64,000 bases of DNA from Chlamydiota bacterium (lineage in GTDB: Bacteria > Auribacterota > Tritonobacteria > UBA1439): the NCBI GenBank assembly GCA_012729785.1, contig JAAYCL010000037.1, positions 1 through 64,000 of the forward strand. The letters are read 5' to 3'. Made by a program: the position numbers and the translations under genes. Numbering within the stretch: the stretch's first letter is position 1; each line of letters opens with the position of its first letter. Below, in pieces: positions 59,059-64,000 of this stretch. Under the pieces are notes generated by a model. It saw nothing but the letters and a program-made list of their open reading frames with translations, had not been told where the DNA came from and did no database searches.

Positions 59059-59619
59059 ATGACGTCGGAACAGATCCTGGAGGAGATGGAGCTGAAGATG
59101 ATGAAGACGGCGGAGGTCGTGGAGCACGACTTCTCCGCCGTCCGGACCGGCAAGGCGTCGGCCGCGCTGGTCGAGAATATCGTGGTGGACTACCACGGGA
59201 CCCAGACGCGCCTGCGGCAGATCGCCGGCATCTCGACGCCCGAGCCGCGCCTGATCGTCATCCAGTCGTGGGACCCGAGCGCCGTGGACGCGATGGAGAA
59301 GGCGATCCTCAAGTCCAAGCTCGGCGTCACCCCGGTGCGCGACGGGCGCATCCTGCGCGTCCCGATCCCGGAGCTCAGCGAGGAGCGCCGCAAGGAGCTC
59401 GACAAGGTCGTGAAGCACCGGGCGGAGGAGGGGCGAGTCGCGATACGGAACGTGCGCCGCGAGGCGAACGAGCAGCTCAAGCGCCTCCAGAAGGAGGGGA
59501 AGATCCCCGAGGACGAGATGGTCAAGGCCGAGAAGAGGGTGCAGGAGAAGACCGACGAGTACATCAAGGAGATCGACCGCCTCCTCGCCAAGAAGGAGAA
59601 GGATATACTGGAGATCTGA
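59059..59619 (+). CDS. frr: Ribosome recycling factor
   Basis: This 186-residue factor splits post-termination ribosomes with EF-G. It shows HDFSAVRTGKASAALVENIV, GISTPEPRLIVIQSWDPSAV, LGVTPVRDGRILRVPIPEL and RRKELDKVVKHRAEEGRVAI in the proper order. ATG 59059 has CGGAGG eight bases upstream. A GTG at 59005 lies 6 nt after a TACCAT box and could give a longer leaderless form, but no -35 supports it. Confidence 0.96.
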   Translation: MTSEQILEEMELKMMKTAEVVEHDFSAVRTGKASAALVENIVVDYHGTQTRLRQIAGISTPEPRLIVIQSWDPSAVDAMEKAILKSKLGVTPVRDGRILRVPIPELSEERRKELDKVVKHRAEEGRVAIRNVRREANEQLKRLQKEGKIPEDEMVKAEKRVQEKTDEYIKEIDRLLAKKEKDILEI

Positions 59620-59737
59620 CGCGTCTCGCCCGCGGCCCCCGGCTTCGACCCGGAAACGGATGCATCGGGGGGCGGGAGATCCTTGAATGCATCTGTTGTC
59701 TCCCTGCACGCTGCACCTTGTTTCTTTGCCGCCTTTA

Positions 59738-59812
59738 GGGGGCGTAGCTCAGCGGTAGAGCAGCTGCCTTTTAAGCAGTTGGTCGGAGGTTCGATCCCTC
59801 CCGCCCTCACCA
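59738..59812 (+). tRNA. tRNA-Lys (TTT)
   Basis: The cloverleaf folds fully. The acceptor stem GGGGGCG pairs with CGCCCTC, the D arm is GCTC...GAGC, and the anticodon stem GCTGC/GCAGT closes loop CTTTTAA with anticodon TTT. The T arm is GGAGG-TTCGATC-CCTCC, and the encoded CCA is at 59810-59812. Confidence 0.95.
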
Positions 59813-59819
59813 GTACTAC

Positions 59820-59842
59820 CGTTGATAGTTTCTCGTTTCTCG
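59820..59842 (+). repeat. Left terminal inverted repeat of the S23 element
   Basis: 23 bp beginning CGTTGATAGTTTCTCG, followed by a further heptad GTTTCTA to 59848. It pairs with 60352-60374 with one mismatch. Confidence 0.85.
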
Positions 59843-59913
59843 TTTCTAGGGGGATAGGGATAACGGAAGAAGAGGCGGGTGCGAATCCTCGGGATGGGGA
59901 GAGAGAGGCGCGG

Positions 59914-60330
59914 ATGGCGGAGGAGAAGGGCTTTTTCGATTTCGAAAAGCTGACCGTCTACCGGCGCGCGCTCGAGTTCGCGGACTTTGTTTTTCCCCTG
60001 TGCCGGAGGATGGCCCCGGAATACCGGAGCTCTGTCGCCGACCAGTTGCAGCGCGCGGTGGTGTCGATCGCCAACAACATCGCGGAGGGAGCGGGCAAGC
60101 TGTCGCACCGGGAGAAGATCAAGTACTATTCATACGCCCTCGACTCGGCGAAGGAATGCGTGCCACCCCTCACGATCGCCCGGAGGCAGGCGCAGATCGA
60201 CGACGGAGAACTTGCGGCAGGGAGAGAGCACTGTGAGGCGATCTGCAAGATGCTGGTGAAGCTGATACAATCGGTCGAGGCGCGGGAGCTCCGCAGGGAG
60301 GTGCGCGACGACCCGAGCCTCTTTCAGTAG
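59914..60330 (+). CDS. Four-helix-bundle protein (S23/IVP family)
   Basis: This 138-residue protein belongs to the 23S-rRNA-intervening-sequence (S23, PF05635-type) family. It has the family pattern FDFEKLTVYRRALEFADFVF, then EYRSSVADQLQRAVVSIANN, IAEGAGKLSHREKIKYYSYA and DSAKECVPPLTIARR, giving four long helices. The IAEG block with basic patches is thought to bind nucleic acid; relatives are found in rRNA intervening sequences and, as Avd, beside diversity-generating retroelements. No reverse transcriptase is near. GAGAGAGGCG lies before the start. Confidence 0.85.
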   Translation: MAEEKGFFDFEKLTVYRRALEFADFVFPLCRRMAPEYRSSVADQLQRAVVSIANNIAEGAGKLSHREKIKYYSYALDSAKECVPPLTIARRQAQIDDGELAAGREHCEAICKMLVKLIQSVEARELRREVRDDPSLFQ

Positions 60331-60351
60331 GGCATCACAGGTACAATATCC

Positions 60352-60374
60352 CGAGAAACTAGAAACTATCAACG
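60352..60374 (-). repeat. Right terminal inverted repeat of the S23 element
   Basis: On the minus strand it reads CGTTGATAGTTTCTAG and on; one mismatch to the left repeat. Another GTTTCTC heptad lies just outside it at 60375-60381. Confidence 0.85.
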
Positions 60375-60389
60375 AGAAACTGCAGTCGC

Positions 60390-60465
60390 GACCCCATCGT
60401 CCAGAGGCCTAGGACTTCGGATTTTCGATCCGACAACCCGGGTTCGAATCCCGGTGGGGTCGCCA
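60390..60465 (+). tRNA. tRNA-Glu (TTC)
   Basis: The acceptor GACCCCA pairs with TGGGGTC, with U8 and C9 as in other glutamate tRNAs. The D arm is GTCC...GGAC, and the anticodon stem TCGGA/TCCGA closes loop TTTTCGA with anticodon TTC. The T arm is CCGGG-TTCGAAT-CCCGG, and CCA is encoded at 60463-60465. Confidence 0.95.
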
Positions 60466-60470
60466 TCCTT

Positions 60471-60500
60471 CACGGACAGGGGCGAAAGCCCCTGTCCGTG
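60471..60500 (+). terminator. Perfect 13-bp hairpin after tRNA-Glu
   Basis: CACGGACAGGGGC (60471-60483) pairs with GCCCCTGTCCGTG (60488-60500) around a GAAA tetraloop, 5 bp after the CCA end. Only scattered T residues follow, so it may be a terminator or a processing signal. Confidence 0.6.
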
Positions 60501-60642
60501 CTTCATCTTCGACCAGCGGGGACCGCGCACCCACCCGCGCCTGTTGAGCCAATCGGCGCGGTCCGCCCACGAAGCCGCGCGGTAGCGTCCAGTTGAGATC
60601 CGCCCCTGGTATCCGCGTGCCCCCCGGAATCCGCACGGCCTC

Positions 60643-60672
60643 TTGACGCACGAGACGCGCCTGGGCTATCCT
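60643..60672 (+). promoter_or_regulatory. Promoter of the lipoprotein gene at 60736
   Basis: TTGACG (60643-60648), an 18-bp spacer and TATCCT (60667-60672) predict a leader of about 57 nt with AAAAGGAG near the start codon. Confidence 0.6.
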
Positions 60673-60735
60673 TGTCCGGGACGCCGTCACGGGGCGAATC
60701 CGGCGGCTGCAATCCTCGACGAAAAGGAGCCGGGT

Positions 60736-61362
60736 ATGAGATGCGCGGTGCGTCTGCTGTGCGCGGCGTCGCTCCTGGTCTGCATGGCGGGCTGCTTCTC
60801 GGCCGCGAAGATGGGCTTCGAGGAGATGACGGGCCAGAAGGCGGATGTCGAGCCGATCCAGCCGATCACCGCGGACGTGCGGGGATACCGGGCGGTGCAG
60901 GTGGAGAGATTCACGAGCGGGGTGGGCGGGCTGGTGCCCGCGGCGCTCGTGGACGGCCTCCAGGCCGAGGTGATCGCCGCCGTCCGGGAGCGCGGGCTCT
61001 TCCCGAGCGTGGGGCCGGTCGAGGCGGGCGCGCCGGCCGAGAAGACGCTCCTCGTCGGGGGGACGATCATCGACTACAAGCAGCCCGAGAAGGGCGCGAA
61101 GCGGGCGCTGAGCAAGTCCGCCCTCTTCTCGGTCAACACGTACGTCAAGGACAAGGCCGACGGAACGGAACTCGGCCGCTGCATCGCGCGGGGCCGTCTC
61201 ACCACGATCTTCCGCGGCGACGAAACCACGTTGATGCAGAAGGCGGCCAGGAGCGTCGCCATATTCCTCAACGAAGCCCACACCCCCACGCCGGGCGCGA
61301 TGGACCGGATGAAGACCCGGATGGGCGAGTGGAAGGACCGGATCGAGACCGGAGCGCGGTAG
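60736..61362 (+). CDS. Lipoprotein of unknown function (DUF4410-like)
   Basis: This 208-residue protein has a lipoprotein signal (LLCAASLLVCMAGC, Cys at about 20). The mature part has YRAVQVERFTSGVGGLVPA, LVDGLQAEVIAAVRERGLF and LLVGGTIIDYKQPEKGAKRA, then RCIARGRLTTIFRGDETTL. This is the pattern of DUF4410-type envelope proteins (G-G-x-I-x-x-Y-x-x-G-x-R-A). AAAAGGAG precedes the start. The next gene follows after 23 bp and is also exported. Confidence 0.7.
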   Translation: MRCAVRLLCAASLLVCMAGCFSAAKMGFEEMTGQKADVEPIQPITADVRGYRAVQVERFTSGVGGLVPAALVDGLQAEVIAAVRERGLFPSVGPVEAGAPAEKTLLVGGTIIDYKQPEKGAKRALSKSALFSVNTYVKDKADGTELGRCIARGRLTTIFRGDETTLMQKAARSVAIFLNEAHTPTPGAMDRMKTRMGEWKDRIETGAR

Positions 61363-61385
61363 GATCCCAGGAGACAGTCGAGTCC

Positions 61386-62009
61386 ATGCACGCGTCTTCC
61401 CCTTTCGGAGTGCGCGCGAGCCTCCTCCTCGCGTCGGCGCTCGCCCTCGCCGCGGCCGCCTTCGCCGAGGGGCCGTCCCACGCGAAGAAGCCGGAGGCGG
61501 CGTCCGCCCTCGTCGAGCGTGGCGCCTACACGCTCCTCCGCCCCGCCGGGTGGTCGGAGGCCGCGGGGGCGTCCCCGCGCGTGGACCTCACCCTCGCCTG
61601 CGACGCCGATCCCGGCGTGAACATCTCCATCGCGACGGCGCCGGCGGGCGCCACGCGCGACATCACGGAGAGGGAGGCCGCCGAGGCGAAGGAGATGTTC
61701 AAGGGCTCCATCCCCGGCTACGAGGTCACCGCCGAGGAGTGGAGCGAGGTGGACGGCGCGCGCGCCTACCGCATCTCCGCCCGCTACGCCCTTAATTTCG
61801 GCGGCCCTGTGCTCGCGATGCAGAACGCCCAGGTCCTCTTCGTCAAGGGCGACACCTTCTACACCGTCACCTACACCTCGACGCCCGCCCTCTTTTTGAA
61901 GCACCTCGGCGACTTCGAGAAGGTGCTCGAGGGCTTCAGGGCGCGGGGAGGGGCGGGCGGCGCGCCGACGCCGGGCGCCGCGGCGGCGCCCCTCCCGGGG
62001 CGCCGGTAA
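61386..62009 (+). CDS. Exported PsbP/DcrB-like protein
   Basis: This 207-residue protein has a signal peptide (VRASLLLASALALAAAAFA). YTLLRPAGWSEAAGASPRV, VNISIATAPAGATRDITERE and LFVKGDTFYTVTYTSTPALF, then LGDFEKVLEGFR, follow the PsbP/DcrB fold pattern (a P-x-G-W start and a Y-x-[IV]-x-[YF]-x-[AS] strand before the last helix). The end is Gly/Ala/Pro-rich. Its role in the periplasm is unknown. dnaX begins 19 bp downstream. Confidence 0.65.
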   Translation: MHASSPFGVRASLLLASALALAAAAFAEGPSHAKKPEAASALVERGAYTLLRPAGWSEAAGASPRVDLTLACDADPGVNISIATAPAGATRDITEREAAEAKEMFKGSIPGYEVTAEEWSEVDGARAYRISARYALNFGGPVLAMQNAQVLFVKGDTFYTVTYTSTPALFLKHLGDFEKVLEGFRARGGAGGAPTPGAAAAPLPGRR

Positions 62010-62028
62010 CGGGGACGGGGGCAACGCA

Positions 62029-63867
62029 ATGGAATACCAGGTACTCGCGCGCAAGTGGCGTCCGCAGCAGTTCGACGAGGTGGTGGGACAGGGGCACGTC
62101 ACCACGACCCTGAAGAACGCCATCGCCAGGAACCGGGTGGGGCACTCGTACCTGTTCACCGGCCCCCGCGGGATCGGGAAGACGAGCACCGCCCGCATCC
62201 TCGCCAAGGCGCTCAACTGCGCCAAGGGCCCGACCGACTCCCCCTGCGACGCGTGCCCTTCCTGCACGGCGATAGTGGCCGGCAACAGTTTGGACGTCCT
62301 CGAGATCGACGGCGCCTCGAACCGCGGCATCGAGCAGATCCGCGAGCTGCGGGAGAACGTGAAGTTCGCCCCCGCGTCGAGCCGCTACAAGATCTACATC
62401 ATCGACGAGGTGCACCAGATCACCTCCGACGCGTTCAACGCGCTCCTCAAGACGCTCGAGGAACCCCCGGCGCACGTGAAGTTCTTCTTCGCCACCACCG
62501 AGCCGTACAAGGTGCCGTCGACGATCCTCTCCCGCTGCCAGCGTTTTGATCTGCGGGCGATTTCAATCGGGGAGCTCGTGGACCACCTCGCCCGCATCGC
62601 CGCCTCCGAGAAGATCAAGATCGACGAGGAGGCCCGTTTCGCCATCGCCCGCTACGCGCAGGGGAGCATGCGGGACGCCGAGAGCATCCTCGACCAGCTC
62701 GTCTCGTTCGCCGAGGGGACGGTCACCGGGGAGAAGGTGATCGCGATGCTCGGGATGGTGCGCGAGTCGGTGCTGCGCGACATCACCGAGGCGCTCATCG
62801 CCGGCGACTGCCGCCGGGGTCTCGAGCTCATCGACGCGATCGCGTCGGAGGGCAAGGAGCTCACCCTCTTTTTCTCGGACTGGATCGGCTACCTGCGGTC
62901 GATCCTGCTCTCCCGTACGCTCGGCGGGGACGAACACGCGGCGGGCCTCTCGGCCGAGTCGTGGAAGGCGGTCAAGGATTACGGGGAACGGTTCGCGCTC
63001 GACCGGCTACTCTACGTGCTCGACCTGTTCACAAAGGCGGAGGGGCGGATGCGGCGCTCCCTCTCGCCGCGGATCCTGATTGAGCTCGCCTTCCTGAAGG
63101 CCGCGCGCTCCGGGGAACTCGCCTCGGTGGGGGAACTGCTGGAGAAGATCCGCCTCCTCGAGGAGCGGCTCGGCGGGAGGGACGGCGGCCCCGCCCCGGG
63201 CGGCCGCGGCGGACGGCCCCCGCGGCCGGAGCCGTCCGGGGGCGATCCGCCGCCGTTCATCGCCCGCAGCCGGGAGGCGGAGAGGAAGGAACGGCCGAGC
63301 GGTCCGCACCGCGTCCCTCCCCAAGAGGCCGTTTCCCACCCCGCGCGGCCTCGAGGCGCGGTCGCGGTTCCGATCCCGCCCGCGGGCGGCGAGCCCCGGG
63401 AACGGCCGGCACACGACGCGCCGGGGGCGGAGCAGAACCCCGGGGCCGCCTCGCGGCCCGCTGTTGCGATGAAGTCGGAGGAGCTGCTGGCGCGCGTGCG
63501 GGAGATCTGGCACGACGTCCTCGACCGGGTCGGGATGGTGAGGCCCATGCTCAAGTCCTGCCTCATCGAGGGGACGCCGGTCGCCTTCGAGGACGGGGTG
63601 CTTCGGATCGAGTTTCCCGAGGAGCGCGCCTACCAGTGCGACTCGCTGGAGCACCCCGGCAGCAAGGGGCTCGTGAAACGGGTGCTCGGCGAGCGGCTCG
63701 GCGGGGAGATCGGCGTGAAGTTCAGCATCGTCAGGAAAGCGGCGAAGGAGGAGGGGCCCGGGCGCCCCGCCGCCCCGCGCAAGGAGATCCAGAACCTGAA
63801 GAAGAACCCGATGATCCAATCGGCGATCGAGATGTTCAAGGCGCAGGTCGTGGAAGTGAAGAGATAG
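62029..63867 (+). CDS. dnaX: DNA polymerase III subunit gamma/tau
   Basis: This 612-residue clamp-loader subunit starts MEYQVLARKWRPQQFDEVVG, the standard opening. Walker A is GPRGIGKTSTARILAK (about 45-60), followed by the zinc-binding Cys set around CDACPSC, Walker B IYIIDEVHQ, and sensor 1/SRC motif ILSRCQRFDLR. Residues about 380-475 are a Pro/Arg-rich linker and 480-600 a C-terminal domain (ELLARVREIWHDVLDRVGMV). No A-rich slippery site was seen, so no gamma form by frameshifting is predicted. ybaB follows after 28 bp. Confidence 0.96.
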   Translation: MEYQVLARKWRPQQFDEVVGQGHVTTTLKNAIARNRVGHSYLFTGPRGIGKTSTARILAKALNCAKGPTDSPCDACPSCTAIVAGNSLDVLEIDGASNRGIEQIRELRENVKFAPASSRYKIYIIDEVHQITSDAFNALLKTLEEPPAHVKFFFATTEPYKVPSTILSRCQRFDLRAISIGELVDHLARIAASEKIKIDEEARFAIARYAQGSMRDAESILDQLVSFAEGTVTGEKVIAMLGMVRESVLRDITEALIAGDCRRGLELIDAIASEGKELTLFFSDWIGYLRSILLSRTLGGDEHAAGLSAESWKAVKDYGERFALDRLLYVLDLFTKAEGRMRRSLSPRILIELAFLKAARSGELASVGELLEKIRLLEERLGGRDGGPAPGGRGGRPPRPEPSGGDPPPFIARSREAERKERPSGPHRVPPQEAVSHPARPRGAVAVPIPPAGGEPRERPAHDAPGAEQNPGAASRPAVAMKSEELLARVREIWHDVLDRVGMVRPMLKSCLIEGTPVAFEDGVLRIEFPEERAYQCDSLEHPGSKGLVKRVLGERLGGEIGVKFSIVRKAAKEEGPGRPAAPRKEIQNLKKNPMIQSAIEMFKAQVVEVKR

Positions 63868-63895
63868 CGGACCGGGGCTCGGGAAAGGACGACGG

Positions 63896-64000
63896 ATGCA
63901 GAACCTGTTCGGAATGCTCAAGCAGGCGCATCAGCTCAAGCGCGAGATGGGAAAAATCAACGAAGGGCTCGCGGCAATCGAGGCGGAAGGCACGGCCGGG
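63896..64000 (+). CDS. ybaB: YbaB/EbfC nucleoid-associated protein (partial)
   Basis: Only the first 35 codons are in the window: MQNLFGMLKQAHQLKREMGK and on to EAEGTAG. This is the usual start of the YbaB/EbfC DNA-binding family, which lies between dnaX and recR in many bacteria. GGAAAGGACGACGG precedes the start. Confidence 0.88.
   Translation, partial: MQNLFGMLKQAHQLKREMGKINEGLAAIEAEGTAG

Larger units (their letters stand above)
59820..60374 (+). mobile_element. Candidate minimal element with terminal inverted repeats and an S23 gene
   Basis: The unit is 555 bp long. Its ends (59820-59842 and 60352-60374) are 23-bp inverted repeats that differ at one base, both beginning CGTTGATAGTTTCT. 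Inside and around them run heptad units of the form GTTTCTC or GTTTCTA. The only gene is the four-helix-bundle gene. The left end is 7 bp after the tRNA-Lys CCA and the right end 15 bp before tRNA-Glu. No transposase is present and no target-site duplication is evident. If mobile, it must act in trans or by an unknown mechanism. Confidence 0.6.

Noticed and set aside
59914-60330. Diversity-generating retroelement around the four-helix-bundle gene
   Set aside because: No reverse transcriptase, template repeat or variable repeat is present in the window; the protein is S23-like rather than a proven Avd.
62029-63867. Programmed frameshift in dnaX
   Set aside because: No run of A or other slippery heptamer was seen where gamma would end.

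Overview
The window is 64 kb of a very GC-rich bacterial chromosome, roughly two thirds G+C or more by eye. The cell envelope is Gram-negative in type: there is a Wzm/Wzt O-antigen exporter, a GDP-heptose pathway, lipoproteins with lipoboxes and many secreted proteins. Housekeeping genes are bacterial (rpsB-tsf-pyrH-frr, dnaX-ybaB, smpB, rlmN, a greA-like gene, two tRNAs). A four-subunit pyruvate:ferredoxin oxidoreductase suggests anaerobic or ferredoxin-based metabolism. The mix of secreted SGNH, beta-propeller, PEGA and RCC1-like proteins would fit an uncultured candidate-phylum bacterium (Omnitrophota or Aureabacteria-like). That placement is a guess, because there is no rRNA to test it.

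Layout. 0-6 kb: secreted beta-propeller protein, an ECF sigma factor with a double zinc-finger partner, and two SGNH-like secreted proteins, one frameshifted. 6-18.7 kb: mostly single housekeeping genes (NUDIX, TPR, rlmN, corA-like, greA-like, hsp20, rlmI, smpB, PEGA lipoprotein) followed by the por operon on the minus strand. 18.8-23.3 kb: a polyprenyl-type glycosyltransferase, an SGNH hydrolase, a GT4 and a small lipoprotein.

23.4-49.1 kb is one long plus-strand glycan island behind a strong TTGACA promoter. Its order is Wzm/Wzt; a sugar epimerase; hddC, hddA and gmhA for GDP-D-glycero-D-manno-heptose; a UDP-galactopyranose-mutase-like flavoprotein; two glycosyltransferases; then pseB, pseC, an spsF/pseF-type gene, pseG, pseH and pseI for CMP-pseudaminic acid; and last a run of glycosyltransferases ending in a 1379-residue protein with four glycosyltransferase domains. 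Many genes overlap by ATGA. The parts fit a surface polysaccharide built from heptose and pseudaminic acid and exported by the ABC route.

49-56.3 kb is a decayed margin. It holds a truncated copy of a membrane sulfatase-like protein facing its intact paralogue, an 830-bp gene-poor stretch, a 52-codon tail of a lost sugar-nucleotidyltransferase, a frameshifted GT2, and two copies of a 130-bp direct repeat that carry the -35 regions of two minus-strand promoters. 56.3-64 kb returns to housekeeping genes.

Three patterns stand out. First, a 555-bp unit sits between tRNA-Lys and tRNA-Glu; it has 23-bp terminal inverted repeats (one mismatch) and encodes only an S23/IVP four-helix-bundle protein, so it may be a minimal mobile element. 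Second, several sigma70-type promoters have the -10 box only 6-8 nt before the start codon and no Shine-Dalgarno sequence, which predicts frequent leaderless mRNAs. Third, two unrelated secreted proteins end in the same roughly 32-residue segment finishing YGWR-stop, a possible C-terminal tag or a recurrently truncated domain. At least six genes in the window are broken, three by frameshifts, so assembly error has to be separated from real decay.
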